Notes under the pieces: model-generated
What the model saw: the letters and a program-made list of their open reading frames with translations, nothing else
What the model was told of the DNA's origin: nothing
Database searches by the model: none
Position numbers and translations under genes: made by a program
Shown: in pieces, positions 8,827-18,189 of the stretch
Position numbering within the stretch: position 1 is the first letter of the stretch
How the letters are laid out: each line of letters starts with the position of its first letter
Assembly: GCF_016741785.1 (NCBI RefSeq)
Contig: NZ_JAERRL010000003.1
Coordinates: 360,670 to 424,669 of the forward strand
Length of the DNA: 64,000 nucleotides
Direction: 5' to 3'
From: Streptomyces sp. 7-21
GTDB taxonomy: Bacteria; Actinomycetota; Actinomycetes; Streptomycetales; Streptomycetaceae

Positions 8827-11556
8827 TCACCCGTCTCTCCAGCCCCGGCCGAAGATGGCGCCCGAGTCGCCCCAGCCGCCGGGACCGCCTGACGAATCGC
8901 TGTCACCTTCGCTGTCGGAGCCTCCCTGGTCCCCGCCGTCCGAGCTGCCTTCCGCATCGCCGGGGCCTTCGAGGTCTCCGCCGCCGCTCTCGCCGCCCGA
9001 GTCGCTGTCACAGCCCCAGTCCCAGGGGGAGCACTCGTCCGCGGGCGGCGAGCCCGGCTCCTCCTCGGTCTGGGACGGCGGCGCCTCGGGCTCTTCGCTC
9101 TCCTCCTCGGACTCGGTCTGCGTCGGATCGGGCGACTCGGCGTCCTCCTGCTGCTCCTCGTCCTCCTGCTCCGGCTCCGCCTCAGGCTCGGAGGCGCCGC
9201 CGCCGTAGACGACCTCGCCGATGTCCGGGGCCTCGGGGAACTCCACCGGGTCGTCGCCCTCGGTGGCCTCGCGCATGTAGGTCTCCCAGACCTCCAGCGG
9301 CAGCGAGCCACCGTTGATGCGCTCCAGGCCGGCGGTGCCGTACATGGAGAGGAAGCCCATCTCCTCGTCGCCGACGAGCTCGTCCTCGGAGTCCGCGGAG
9401 CGCCACATGCCGATGGCCGTGGAGAGGTTGGCGGTGTAGCCGACGAACCAGGCGCTGCGGTTGTCGTCGGTGGTGCCCGTCTTGCCGGCGACGGGCAGCG
9501 GGAAGTCGGCGGCGGCGGCGCCGCTGCCCTCCTCCGTCATGACGCCCTGCAGGGCCTGGGTGACGTTGGCCGCGATATCCGAGTCGAACGCCTGCTCGGT
9601 CTCGATCTCGTGCTCCCAGTAGACGCCGCGGCTGGTCTCGACGCGGTACACCGAGTACGGGTCGGCCTGCTCGCCGTTGGCGGCGAAGGTGCTGTAGGCC
9701 GACGCCATCCGCATCGGGCCGGGGGTGGAGACACCGAGCGGGAACGACGGGACGGTGTCGTCGGCCGGGCCGAGCGTCTCCTCGAGCAGGCCCGCGTCCA
9801 TCGCAGCCTCTTTGACGGTGGCCGGGCCGATGTCCATGCCGAGCTGGACGAAGGGGGAGTTGGCCGAGACCTGCGTGGCCTCCCACAGCGTGATGTCGCC
9901 GTGGTCGCCGCCCTCGAAGTTCGCCTGGTGCAGCGTCTCTCCCTCGTCGCCGTGCCAGACGGACCCGTCGTAGTTGTGGATGAGGAGGCCGTCCTCACTG
10001 CGGTACACGCTGTCGAGCGAGATCGGCGTGCGCTCGTCCGCGTCCTGCTCGGGCGGTCCCTCGGGGTCGCGGATGCCGTCCCGCATGGCCGCCGCCAGCA
10101 CGAACGGCTTGAACGTCGAACCGACCTGCGCCTGCGGGTTGTTCGCGTTGTTCAGGTAGTGCTCGGTGTAGTCCTCGCCGCCGTAGATGGCGGTGATGGC
10201 GCCGTCGCCCGGGATCACCGAGGCGCCGCCGAACTGGACGTGCCGGTCCTCGGGCCGTTCCTCCGGGTCGATGTACTCGTCACGCACCTGCTCGACAGCG
10301 GCCTCCATCTGGTCGACGGACTGCTTGTCGAAGGTGGTGTAGATGTGGTAGCCGCCCCTGGCCAGCTCCTCCTCAGTGAGGATCTCGTTGCTGATCAGGT
10401 ACTGGTCAGCCATCTGCGTCATGTAGCCGATCTGGCCGGCCAGGTTCATCGCCGGGGTCGGTTCCTGGGGCATCGGGAACTCGTCGAACTGCGCCCGCTC
10501 CGCCTCCGTCAGCGAGCCCGTCTCCACGCGCCGGTCGAGGACCCACGACCAGCGGTCCTGGGCCAGCTCCAGCAGGTCGGGGTCGGGCTCCTCGCCCGTC
10601 TCGGTGTTGTACGGGTCGTACAGCGCCGAGCCGCGCAGCAGCGTCGTGAGGTAGGCGCACTGGCTGTCGTCCAGCTCCACCGCGTTGACGCCGTAGTACG
10701 CCTGGGCGGCGGCCTGGATGCCGTAGGCGCCGCGGCCGAAGTAGGAGGTGTTGAAGTAGCCCTGGAGGATGTCGTCCTTGCTGACCTGGGCGCCCACCTT
10801 GACCGAGAGCAGCAGCTCGTGGACCTTGCGCGAGATGCTCTGGTCCTGGGTGAGGTACATGTTCTTCACGTACTGCTGCGTGATCGTCGAGCCCGACTGC
10901 GTGCTGCCGCCGCGGGCCATGTTCAGCATGGCGCGGCCGATGCCCATCGGGTCGATGCCCGGGTCATCCCAGAACGACGCGTTCTCGGCGGCGACGACCG
11001 ACTCCTGGCACGCCTCGGGGATGTCGCTCAGCTCGACGTTGACGCGGTTGGTGCCGTCGTCGCCGGAGGTGACCATCCGGGTTCCGTCGGCCCAGTAGTA
11101 GACGTTGCTCTGTGAGACGGCCAGCGCGTTGGCGCTGGGGATCTCGACCATCCAGTAGGCGATGCCCACCAGGCCGATCAGCAGCCCGAGGAAGGTGACG
11201 GCGGAGCCCAGCACCTGCTTCCACGACGGCACCCACCGGCGCAGGCCGTGGTAGCCGGAGCGCGGGTAGTCGATGAAGCGCTTGCGCTTCGCCGGCGCGG
11301 CCCGGCGCCGGCGCCCCACTCCCTCCGCGGCGCTCGCCGCCGCGGCCCCGGCGCCCGCGGCGCCCGCGCGCCGCCGGCCACCGCGGCGTTGCGCCCGTCT
11401 GGCCTCAGCCCGGCTGCCGTACGGCTTCTCGGGCGTCGCCCCGCCGGGCGGGGGCGGCACCGGAGCCGCGCCCTGCCCTCGTGAGGCCGCTCGCCGACCG
11501 GAGGACGGCGCTGCGCGGCGGCCACGTGACGGCGGCTTGCGACGGTGCTCGCTCAT
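8827..11556 (-). CDS. Class A penicillin-binding protein (transglycosylase/transpeptidase)
   Basis: 909-residue bifunctional peptidoglycan synthase. Order: a basic cytoplasmic tail (residues 1-115); one membrane helix (about 120-145); a GT51 glycosyltransferase domain with the catalytic Glu in VVAAENASFW (about 190) and STITQQYVKN; and a transpeptidase domain with SxxK (STFK, about 480), SxN (SAN, about 560) and KTGTT (about 691). The last 150 residues are an unusually acidic, Ser/Gly-rich tail outside the membrane. A GAGGAG Shine-Dalgarno supports the ATG. It stands alone between a terminator and the intergenic repeat array, beside murJ and femX-linked envelope genes. Confidence 0.93.
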   Translation of the reverse strand: MSEHRRKPPSRGRRAAPSSGRRAASRGQGAAPVPPPPGGATPEKPYGSRAEARRAQRRGGRRRAGAAGAGAAAASAAEGVGRRRRAAPAKRKRFIDYPRSGYHGLRRWVPSWKQVLGSAVTFLGLLIGLVGIAYWMVEIPSANALAVSQSNVYYWADGTRMVTSGDDGTNRVNVELSDIPEACQESVVAAENASFWDDPGIDPMGIGRAMLNMARGGSTQSGSTITQQYVKNMYLTQDQSISRKVHELLLSVKVGAQVSKDDILQGYFNTSYFGRGAYGIQAAAQAYYGVNAVELDDSQCAYLTTLLRGSALYDPYNTETGEEPDPDLLELAQDRWSWVLDRRVETGSLTEAERAQFDEFPMPQEPTPAMNLAGQIGYMTQMADQYLISNEILTEEELARGGYHIYTTFDKQSVDQMEAAVEQVRDEYIDPEERPEDRHVQFGGASVIPGDGAITAIYGGEDYTEHYLNNANNPQAQVGSTFKPFVLAAAMRDGIRDPEGPPEQDADERTPISLDSVYRSEDGLLIHNYDGSVWHGDEGETLHQANFEGGDHGDITLWEATQVSANSPFVQLGMDIGPATVKEAAMDAGLLEETLGPADDTVPSFPLGVSTPGPMRMASAYSTFAANGEQADPYSVYRVETSRGVYWEHEIETEQAFDSDIAANVTQALQGVMTEEGSGAAAADFPLPVAGKTGTTDDNRSAWFVGYTANLSTAIGMWRSADSEDELVGDEEMGFLSMYGTAGLERINGGSLPLEVWETYMREATEGDDPVEFPEAPDIGEVVYGGGASEPEAEPEQEDEEQQEDAESPDPTQTESEEESEEPEAPPSQTEEEPGSPPADECSPWDWGCDSDSGGESGGGDLEGPGDAEGSSDGGDQGGSDSEGDSDSSGGPGGWGDSGAIFGRGWRDG

Positions 11557-11908
11557 GGGACAGCTACTCCTCGCACAGACGTGGAACGCCTGCTGGCGGC
11601 AGGTAGTTCAGGTGGATCCGAGTCCCCCGACGTGCGGCCGGTCCGGCGTCCGGGCCAGTGCACCAGGGCCCTGCCCGCCGGACCGGTCGCGGACCGTGCC
11701 GCGGCGTCCGGCTGCCCAGGCCCTAGAACTGTGACGCCCTCTCGCGTCACAGAGTTCCCGGTTGTCGTCATCCGCACGGGCCCCAGCGTACGCACCGCCA
11801 AACAGCCCATCTCTCGCCGTTCCGCGAAGAATTGGTGCATTTCGATCAGGACGATGCCGCAATGTGACCCCGCTCACCGGGGGCACGGTTGCGGCGCTCC
11901 CCGGAGCG
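11557..11908. other. Intergenic region upstream of the PBP gene
   Basis: No supportable gene. It must hold the PBP promoter (leftward). An inverted repeat with arms TGTGACGC (11730-11737) and GCGTCACA (11744-11751) around a 6-nt loop is visible. A Crp-like half-match, TGTGA-N6-TCACC, lies at 11863-11878. Neither can be assigned to a regulator from sequence alone. Confidence 0.5.
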
Positions 11909-11999
11909 GATCTATCGTGGCGATATATCGGACAGATACATCGGGCCGATACATCGAGACGATGCATCGAGACGGTGTATCGAGTCAGTGTACCGAGAC
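11909..11999. repeat. Seven 13-bp direct repeats upstream of padR
   Basis: Seven contiguous 13-bp units, each built on GATNNATCG plus a 4-bp spacer: starts at 11909, 11922, 11935, 11948, 11961, 11974 and 11987. Units 2 and 5, with the preceding C, form perfect 10-bp palindromes CGATATATCG and CGATGCATCG, and the last two units are degenerate (GGTGTATCG, AGTGTACCG). The array ends 35 bp before the padR start and is far more A/T-rich than its surroundings. It looks like a multi-site operator, most simply for the PadR protein itself. Confidence 0.85.
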
Positions 12000-12033
12000 G
12001 GCCCGCGGCTGAGGACGGGAGGTGAACCCCCTG

Positions 12034-12693
12034 GTGAGCAGACGATCCGGGGTCCTGGAGTTCGCCGTGCTCGGCCTCCTGCGCGAGTCGCCGATGCACG
12101 GCTACGAGCTGCGCAAGCGGCTCAACACCTCGCTCGGAGTCTTCCGGGCGTTCAGCTACGGGTCGCTGTACCCGTGCCTGAAGTCACTCGTCCGCCAGGG
12201 CTTGATCGCCGAGGACACCGGCGGCGCCGACGGCAACCGTGCGCCGCTGACGGGCCGGCGGGCGAGGATCGTCTACCGGCTGACCGCGGAGGGCAAGGAG
12301 CACTTCGAGGAGCTGCTCGCCCAGACCGGCCCTGACGCCTGGGAGGACGAGCACTTCGGCGTCCGCTTCGCCTTCTTCGGGCAGACCTCGCGGGACGTGC
12401 GGATGCGCGTGCTGGAGGGACGGCGCAGCCGGCTGGAGGAGCGCCTCGACCGGATGCGCGCCTCCCTGGCGCGCACCCGGGAGAAGCTGGACGCCTACAC
12501 CCTGGAGCTTCAGCGTCACGGCATGGAGTCCGTGGAGCGAGAAGTCCGCTGGCTCAACGAGCTGATCGAGAGCGAGCGGGAGGGGCGTGACCGCCGCGAC
12601 CAGGGCGACTCAGGCGCCCGGAGCGGGCAGCCCCGCGAGCGTGAGCCGCGCGGCCGCCCGGGGTCAGCATCCTCCGACGAGACCGCCAATTAG
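12034..12693 (+). CDS. PadR family transcriptional regulator
   Basis: 219-residue regulator. The N-terminal winged helix begins [20 protein letters not shown] and contains the PadR signature around [17 protein letters not shown] dimerising helical C-terminal region follows ([21 protein letters not shown]), then a charged, Gly/Arg-rich tail. GTG 12034 is chosen because GGGAGG lies 11 bp upstream; an in-frame GTG at 12022 overlaps that Shine-Dalgarno. Directly upstream are seven 13-bp repeats, and inositol-phosphate synthase starts 50 bp downstream, so PadR may control itself and ino1. The effector is unknown. Confidence 0.9.
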   Translation: MSRRSGVLEFAVLGLLRESPMHGYELRKRLNTSLGVFRAFSYGSLYPCLKSLVRQGLIAEDTGGADGNRAPLTGRRARIVYRLTAEGKEHFEELLAQTGPDAWEDEHFGVRFAFFGQTSRDVRMRVLEGRRSRLEERLDRMRASLARTREKLDAYTLELQRHGMESVEREVRWLNELIESEREGRDRRDQGDSGARSGQPREREPRGRPGSASSDETAN

Positions 12694-12743
12694 CAGCACC
12701 GCGACGAAGCGGGCTTAACGAGAACATACAGGGAGCAACCGGA

Positions 12744-13826
12744 ATGGGTTCGGTTCGCGTAGCCATCGCCGGCGTGGGCAACTGCGCCGCCTCGCTGGTA
12801 CAGGGCGTCGAGTACTACAAGGACGCCTCCCCGGACAGCCGGGTCCCGGGTCTGATGCACGTGCAGTTCGGCGACTACCACATCTCCGACATCGAGTTTG
12901 TGGCGGCGTTCGACGTGGACGCCAAGAAGGTCGGGACCGACCTCGCCGACGCCATCAAGGCCAGCGAGAACAACACCATCACGATCTGCGACGTGCCTCC
13001 CACCGGTGTGACCGTCCTGCGCGGCGAGACCCACGACGGCCTGGGTAAGTACTACCGCGAGACGATCGTGGAGTCCGACGAGGAACCGGTGGACGTCGTC
13101 CAGGCCCTCAAGGACAGCCGCGCCGACGTTCTCGTCTGCTACATGCCGGTCGGCTCGGAGGAGGCGGCCAAGTACTACGCGCAGTGCGCGCTGGAGGCCG
13201 GGGTGGCGTTCGTCAACGCGCTGCCCGTCTTCATCGCCGGCACCAAGGAGTGGGCGGACAAGTTCACCGAGGCCGGCGTGCCGATCGTCGGCGACGACAT
13301 CAAGTCCCAGGTCGGCGCCACGATCACGCACCGCGTCCTGGCCAAGCTCTTCGAGGACCGCGGCGTCATCCTCGACCGCACGATGCAGCTGAACGTCGGC
13401 GGCAACATGGACTTCAAGAACATGCTGGAGCGTGACCGGCTGGAGTCCAAGAAGATCTCCAAGACGCAGGCCGTCACCTCGCAGATCCCCGACCGCGACC
13501 TGGGCGAGAAGAACGTCCACATCGGCCCGTCGGACTACGTGGCCTGGCTGGACGACCGCAAGTGGGCGTACGTCCGCCTGGAGGGCCGCGCGTTCGGTGA
13601 CGTCCCGCTGAACCTCGAGTACAAGCTGGAGGTCTGGGACTCCCCGAACTCCGCCGGCGTGATCATCGACGCCCTGCGCGCCGCGAAGATCGCCAAGGAC
13701 CGGGGCGTGGGCGGGCCGATCCTCTCCGCCTCGTCCTACTTCATGAAGTCCCCGCCCGTGCAGTACTCCGACGACGTCGCCCGCGAGAACGTCGAGAAGT
13801 TCATCCGCGGCGAGGTCGAGCGCTGA
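12744..13826 (+). CDS. ino1: Inositol-3-phosphate synthase
   Basis: Cytoplasmic NAD-dependent enzyme converting glucose 6-phosphate to L-myo-inositol 1-phosphate, the entry step to phosphatidylinositol and mycothiol in actinomycetes. The 360-residue protein opens with a Rossmann nucleotide-binding segment ([19 protein letters not shown]). It has the family motifs [15 protein letters not shown] and [12 protein letters not shown] near residues 185-225, and the C-terminal [11 protein letters not shown]. Length is normal for the bacterial form. AGGGAG precedes the ATG. It is likely co-transcribed with padR and ends in a strong hairpin at 13901-13931. Confidence 0.96.
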   Translation: MGSVRVAIAGVGNCAASLVQGVEYYKDASPDSRVPGLMHVQFGDYHISDIEFVAAFDVDAKKVGTDLADAIKASENNTITICDVPPTGVTVLRGETHDGLGKYYRETIVESDEEPVDVVQALKDSRADVLVCYMPVGSEEAAKYYAQCALEAGVAFVNALPVFIAGTKEWADKFTEAGVPIVGDDIKSQVGATITHRVLAKLFEDRGVILDRTMQLNVGGNMDFKNMLERDRLESKKISKTQAVTSQIPDRDLGEKNVHIGPSDYVAWLDDRKWAYVRLEGRAFGDVPLNLEYKLEVWDSPNSAGVIIDALRAAKIAKDRGVGGPILSASSYFMKSPPVQYSDDVARENVEKFIRGEVER

Positions 13827-13900
13827 CACCGCCCGCGCTCACGCCCCCTCCCGGCACCGCTGCGGCGGACGGTGTGACGGCGTGACGCGGCGGCAGCAAG

Positions 13901-13931
13901 CGGCAGCCCCGGACCGGACCCGGGGCTGCCG
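13901..13931. terminator. Hairpin terminator between ino1 and the convergent alr-like gene
   Basis: Perfect 12-bp arms CGGCAGCCCCGG and CCGGGGCTGCCG around a 7-nt loop. It lies between two convergent genes, so it can serve both. There is no U-tract, as is common in high-GC actinomycetes. Confidence 0.75.
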
Positions 13932-13964
13932 CCGTCTGTACCCGCGCCCGTGACCGGCCCGGGA

Positions 13965-15014
13965 CTACGCCTGGTACCCGCCGCTCCGGTCCACCAGGCG
14001 GTCCACCTGCGTGGTGGTGTGCCGCAGGATCGCCTTCAGCTCGTCGCCGACCTTCGGCCCCTTGGCGTCCGCCGGGATGAACAGGATCGACACCTGCATG
14101 TGCGGCGGCTCCGCGAACCACCGCTGCTTGCCGTCCCAGATGAACGGCGAGAGGTTGCGGTTGACTGTCGCCAGCCCGGCCCGCGCCATGCCCTTGGCGC
14201 GCGAGGTCATCCCGTGCAGCGCCTTCGGCGCCTCCAGGCCCACGCCGTGCGAGGTGCCGCCCGCCACCACCGCGAGCCAGCCGTCGCCGGGGGCCTTCTG
14301 CTGCCGGTAGCCGAAGCGGTCGCCCTTGGCGACCGGCGTGACGTCCAGCACCGCGCCGCGGTACTCCGTCGCGCCGTGGTCACCCAGCCACAGCCGGGTG
14401 CCGATGCGGGCGCGGAACCGGGTCTGCGGGAACTGCTGCCGCAGCCGCCCCAGTTCCTCCGCCGACAGGTGGCTGACGAACATCGTGTCCAGCGGCAGCC
14501 GGGCGGCGCGCAGCCGGTCCATCCACGCGATGACCTCCTCGACGGCGTCCGAACCGTCGGTCCGGTCCAGCGGCAGGTGGATGGCGAAGCCCTCCAGCCG
14601 CACGTCCTCGAGCGCGGGCTGGAGCTTGCCCAGGTCGCGCGGGGCGACGCCGTGCCGCTTCATGCTGCTCATCACCTCGACCACCACGCGCGAGCCGACC
14701 AGCCCGTACACGCCGTCGACCGAGGACGCCGTCCGGATCACGCGGTCGGGCAGCGGCACCGGCTCCTCGCCGCGCCGGTAGGGCGTCAGCACCAGCACGT
14801 CACCGCCGAACAGGTCCTTCATCGAGGCCGCCTCGTAGGTGGTGCCGACCGCGATGATGTCGCTGCCGAGCAGGGTGACCTCTTCGGCCAGCCGCTCGTG
14901 ACCGAACCCGTAGCCGTTGCCCTTGCACACGGGCACCAGGCCGGGGAAGTCAGCCAGCACCGCCCGCTGGTGCGCACGCCAGCGGTCTGTATCGACGTAC
15001 AGGGTGAGCGCCAT
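13965..15014 (-). CDS. Alanine racemase-like fold-type III PLP protein
   Basis: 349-residue protein with an alanine racemase N-terminal barrel. The PLP lysine motif appears as VPVCKGNGYGFGHE (residues about 27-40), in the place of the classical VKADAYGHG, and a barrel strand reads SRVVVEVMSSMKRHG. It is shorter than standard Alr (about 370-390 residues), and I do not see a convincing C-terminal domain with the catalytic Tyr, so true alanine racemisation is doubtful. It lies 69 bp downstream of femX in the same orientation. That pairing suggests a role with an amino acid used in the peptidoglycan bridge. The assignment of reaction is inference. Confidence 0.78.
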   Translation of the reverse strand: MALTLYVDTDRWRAHQRAVLADFPGLVPVCKGNGYGFGHERLAEEVTLLGSDIIAVGTTYEAASMKDLFGGDVLVLTPYRRGEEPVPLPDRVIRTASSVDGVYGLVGSRVVVEVMSSMKRHGVAPRDLGKLQPALEDVRLEGFAIHLPLDRTDGSDAVEEVIAWMDRLRAARLPLDTMFVSHLSAEELGRLRQQFPQTRFRARIGTRLWLGDHGATEYRGAVLDVTPVAKGDRFGYRQQKAPGDGWLAVVAGGTSHGVGLEAPKALHGMTSRAKGMARAGLATVNRNLSPFIWDGKQRWFAEPPHMQVSILFIPADAKGPKVGDELKAILRHTTTQVDRLVDRSGGYQA

Positions 15015-15083
15015 GGCCGGGGACCTTTCTGTTGTGAAGTTCTGGTGGTGCGGTCGAGGGGCCCATGCGGTGCCGAACGGCCG

Positions 15084-16202
15084 TCAGCGCCGCGACATGT
15101 AGATGTCGAGCGCCTTGTGCAGCAGCTTGTTCAGCGGGAAGTCCCACTCACCGAGGTACTCCGCCGCCTCGCCGCCCGTACCCACCTTGAACTGGATCAG
15201 GCCGAAGAGGTGGTCGGACTCCTCGAGCGCGTCGCCGATTCCCCGCAGGTCGTACACGTCGGCCCCCAGTGCGTGCGCGTCCTGGAGCATCCGCCACTGC
15301 ATCGCGTTGGAAGGCCGTACCTCACGCTTGTGGTTCGCGGAGGCACCGTACGAATACCACACATGACCGCCCACGATCAGCATGGTCGCGGCGGCCACCG
15401 CCTCGCCTTCGTGACGCGCCAGGTAGAGCCGCATCCGGTCCGGGTCCTCGGCGTTGAGCGCCCGCCACATCCGCTGGAAGTACGTGAGCGGACGCGGCCG
15501 GAACCGGTCGCGCTCCGCCGTCACCTCGTACAGCTGCTGCCACACCGGCAGGTCCTCGTACCCGCCGCGGACGACCTCGACCCCGGCCTTGTCGGCCTTC
15601 TTGATGTTCCGCCGCCACAGCTGGTTGAAGGACTTGTGCACGTCCTCCAGGGAGCGGCCGCGCAGCGGGATCTGGAAGACGTACCGGGGCTGCACGTCGC
15701 CGAAGCCGGCCCCGCCGTCCTCGCCCTGCTGCCAGCCCATGCGCCGCAGCTGGTCGGCGACCTCGAAGGCCTTCGGCTCCAGGAAGGTCGCCTCCACGTC
15801 CCGCAGCCGCTTGACGTCGGGGTTCTGGATACCGGCCTTCACGGCGGCGGCGTTCCACCGCCGGATGATCACCGGCGGCCCCATCTTCACCGAGAACGCG
15901 CCCTGCTTCTTGAGGTGGTCCAGCATCGGCCGCAGCCATTCCTCGAGGTTGGGCGCGAACCAGTTGATCACCGGGCCCTCGGGCAGGTACGCCAGGTACC
16001 GCTTGATCTTGGGCAGCTGGCGGTAAAGCACGAGGCCCACGCCCACCAGCGCACCTGAGCGGTCGAACCAGCCCAGCGACTCCGAGCGCCACTCGGCCTT
16101 CACGTCACCCCACGCGGGCACCTGCATGTGGCTGGCCGAGGGCAGCGAGCGGATGTACGCCAGATGCTGCTCGCGGCTGATGGTCCTCAACGTCAGGCTC
16201 AT
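15084..16202 (-). CDS. femX: FemX-like peptidoglycan bridge aminoacyltransferase
   Basis: 372-residue FemA/FemB-family enzyme that transfers an aminoacyl group from tRNA (glycine in Streptomyces) onto lipid II, starting the interpeptide bridge. It shows the doubled GNAT-like fold. The first domain is around residues 25-140 (SHMQVPAWGDVKAEW, YLPEGPVINW). A basic stretch about NQLWRRNIKKADKAGVEV begins the second, which ends HKALDIYMSRR. A GGAGGAGCG Shine-Dalgarno precedes the ATG. Context (alanine-racemase-like gene downstream, ribosomal operon divergent) matches the femX locus I know from Streptomyces coelicolor. Confidence 0.9.
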   Translation of the reverse strand: MSLTLRTISREQHLAYIRSLPSASHMQVPAWGDVKAEWRSESLGWFDRSGALVGVGLVLYRQLPKIKRYLAYLPEGPVINWFAPNLEEWLRPMLDHLKKQGAFSVKMGPPVIIRRWNAAAVKAGIQNPDVKRLRDVEATFLEPKAFEVADQLRRMGWQQGEDGGAGFGDVQPRYVFQIPLRGRSLEDVHKSFNQLWRRNIKKADKAGVEVVRGGYEDLPVWQQLYEVTAERDRFRPRPLTYFQRMWRALNAEDPDRMRLYLARHEGEAVAAATMLIVGGHVWYSYGASANHKREVRPSNAMQWRMLQDAHALGADVYDLRGIGDALEESDHLFGLIQFKVGTGGEAAEYLGEWDFPLNKLLHKALDIYMSRR

Positions 16203-16328
16203 TCGGGGCGCTCCTCCGGCGTCAATCGCAGGGTCTGGCCGGAAGCCTAACGGCGCCGGAGGAGGCGTGGGACGGCGCGGTGCCGCCCCCCCGCTCCGTG
16301 CGTCAGCGGAGGAGCGGAGCCAGCGGGG

Positions 16329-16661
16329 TCAGCCGAAGGGCCCGCCGTGCGCAATGCCCAGGAAGAGGCCGACGCCGGCCGCGCCCATGCCGATGACGAG
16401 GACGAAGCGTTCGGCCGTGGTCGCGGAGATCATCTGCCCGTAGCCGCCGGCCGCGATCCCGGCCAGGCCGGCCCAGCAGCTGATCACGTGCAGGCCGGGC
16501 CAGGCCGCGGTGACGAGCGCGATCACCCCGAGCAGCAGGGTGACGCCGGCGAGGGCGTTCTGCACGGGGTGGGGACGGCCGTCGGTGTTCATCACCCTCT
16601 CGCCCGCGGCTGTGAGCCGGGAGAACCGGGAGGGTCGGTGGTGGTGCGCCGCCTGCGTCAT
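16329..16661 (-). CDS. Small membrane protein, three predicted helices
   Basis: 110-residue protein of unknown function. A His-rich N-terminus ([16 protein letters not shown]) precedes three hydrophobic helices: [39 protein letters not shown] and [21 protein letters not shown] textbook Shine-Dalgarno (GGAGG, 8 bp before ATG) supports translation. It is divergent from rpsF and lies 126 bp upstream of femX in the same direction. Similar small proteins sit here in other Streptomyces, from memory of gene order. Confidence 0.72.
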   Translation of the reverse strand: MTQAAHHHRPSRFSRLTAAGERVMNTDGRPHPVQNALAGVTLLLGVIALVTAAWPGLHVISCWAGLAGIAAGGYGQMISATTAERFVLVIGMGAAGVGLFLGIAHGGPFG

Positions 16662-16797
16662 TCGGCACCTCCTGCCTGTGGTGGGCCTGTGGTGGGCCTG
16701 GTGCGGGGCGCGCGGGGGCGCGGTGCCGGAAGAGACCGCAATGCCCCATATGTCCAGACTGCGCCCGGGCTCGGCCGGATTTCAACCGGAAGGGAGA

Positions 16798-16885
16798 GTG
16801 CGGGTACGGTGTACTGTCCGCCCGCACCGCAGCCGGTGCCGGAGCGGAAACGCATCACGACCCTCCTGCCACGGACCGTCCGTGG
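16798..16885 (+). promoter_or_regulatory. Structured leader upstream of rpsF
   Basis: Three possible hairpins precede rpsF. The first has arms GTGCGGG (16798-16804) and CCCGCAC (16821-16827). The second, which overlaps it, has arms GCACCG and CGGTGC (16824-16839). The third has 7-bp arms CCACGGA and TCCGTGG around a CCG loop (16869-16885), 13 bp before the Shine-Dalgarno. rpsF leaders in many bacteria carry an S6:S18-binding motif with an essential CCG, so autoregulation is plausible but unproven here. Confidence 0.45.
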
Positions 16886-16916
16886 CCGCCTGAGTCCAGA
16901 GGAGGTGGGTTTTCGC

Positions 16917-17207
16917 ATGCGTCACTACGAGGTGATGGTCATCCTCGACCCCGATCTTGAGGAGCGTGCCGTCTCTCCCCTGATCGAGAGCTTTCTCTCC
17001 GTGGTCCGCGAGGGCAACGGCAAGGTCGAGAAGGTCGACACCTGGGGCCGTCGCCGCCTGGCCTACGAGATCAACAAGAAGCCCGAGGGCATCTACACCG
17101 TGATCGACCTCCAGGCCACGCCCGACGTGGTCAAGGAGCTCGACCGGCAGATGAACCTCAACGAGTCGGTCATGCGCACCAAGGTGCTGCGTCCCGACAC
17201 GCACTGA
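16917..17207 (+). CDS. rpsF: 30S ribosomal protein S6
   Basis: 96-residue S6, which binds 16S rRNA together with S18 on the platform of the small subunit. The sequence starts [20 protein letters not shown] and includes the conserved [17 protein letters not shown]. The frame is open far upstream, but ATG 16917 is preceded by GAGGAGG and gives the normal length. First gene of the rpsF-ssb-rpsR-rplI operon. Confidence 0.97.
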   Translation: MRHYEVMVILDPDLEERAVSPLIESFLSVVREGNGKVEKVDTWGRRRLAYEINKKPEGIYTVIDLQATPDVVKELDRQMNLNESVMRTKVLRPDTH

Positions 17208-17355
17208 GCCTCACGGGCACCCTCCTGGGTCAGGCAACCCGGGTAGCACTGTCAGAGCCATAGGCCATCATCGACAGCATCGGCCTCACCGCCGGTGACG
17301 TCGACCACAGCAGCATCCGCAGCACACCGCAGTTACCCCCGCCGAGAGGTTCCCC

Positions 17356-17901
17356 ATGGCAGGCGAGACCGTCATCACGGTCGTCGGCAACCTGGTCGAC
17401 GACCCCGAGCTGCGCTTCACCCCGTCCGGTGCGGCCGTCGCGAGGTTCCGCATCGCGTCCACGCCGCGTACGTTCGACCGGCAGACCAACGAGTGGCGGG
17501 ACGGCGAGGCGCTGTTCCTCACCTGCTCCGTCTGGCGTCAGGCGGCGGAGAACGTGGCGGAGACGCTCACCAAGGGCATGCGCGTCATCGTGCAGGGCCG
17601 CCTCAGGCAGCGGTCCTACGAGGACCGCGAAGGCATCAAGCGCACGGTGATCGACCTTGAGGTCGACGAGGTCGGCCCCAGCCTGCGCTACGCCACGGCC
17701 AAGGTGAGCAAGACCTCGCGCGGCGGCGGCCAGGGCGGCGGCTGGGGCCAGGGCCCCGGCGGCGGTCCGGCCGGCGGCGGCCAGCAGGGCGGCGGTCCCG
17801 CGGGCGACCCGTGGGCCACCGGTGCCCCGGCGGGCGGCCAGGGCGGCGGTGGCTGGGGTGGTGGCTCTGGCGGCGGCTACTCGGACGAGCCCCCCTTCTG
17901 A
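17356..17901 (+). CDS. ssb: Single-stranded DNA-binding protein
   Basis: 181-residue SSB that coats single-stranded DNA in replication and repair. An OB-fold domain occupies residues about 1-110 ([40 protein letters not shown]). A Gly/Gln-rich flexible linker (about 120-170) follows. The C-terminal tip DEPPF is the acidic protein-interaction motif. It lies 148 bp after rpsF and 34 bp before rpsR, the standard actinomycete order. Confidence 0.97.
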   Translation: MAGETVITVVGNLVDDPELRFTPSGAAVARFRIASTPRTFDRQTNEWRDGEALFLTCSVWRQAAENVAETLTKGMRVIVQGRLRQRSYEDREGIKRTVIDLEVDEVGPSLRYATAKVSKTSRGGGQGGGWGQGPGGGPAGGGQQGGGPAGDPWATGAPAGGQGGGGWGGGSGGGYSDEPPF

Positions 17902-17935
17902 CAGACCTGTTCGTCCACTTCACCGGAGTACCACC

Positions 17936-18172
17936 ATGGCGAAGCCTCCCGCGCGCAAGCCGAAGAAGAAGGTTTGCGTGTTCTGCAAGGAGAAGATCTC
18001 CTACGTCGACTACAAGGACACGAACCTGCTGCGGAAGTTCATCTCCGACCGCGGCAAGATCCGTGCCCGCCGGGTCACCGGCAACTGCACCCAGCACCAG
18101 CGCGATGTCGCGACGGCCGTGAAGAACAGCCGTGAGATGGCGCTGCTGCCCTACACCTCGACCGCTCGCTGA
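17936..18172 (+). CDS. rpsR: 30S ribosomal protein S18 (Cys-containing form)
   Basis: 78-residue S18, partner of S6 on the 30S platform. It retains CVFC and a second CTQH pair, i.e. the zinc-binding (C+) version, which usually implies that zinc-independent paralogues elsewhere are induced on zinc starvation. ATG 17936 gives [17 protein letters not shown] and the standard length. rplI follows 17 bp downstream. Confidence 0.97.
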   Translation: MAKPPARKPKKKVCVFCKEKISYVDYKDTNLLRKFISDRGKIRARRVTGNCTQHQRDVATAVKNSREMALLPYTSTAR

Positions 18173-18189
18173 GAAAGGGGCACCGCGTC

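Noticed and set aside
11863..11878. Crp-like TGTGA-N6-TCACC site
   Set aside because: Imperfect and isolated; not enough to call without binding data.
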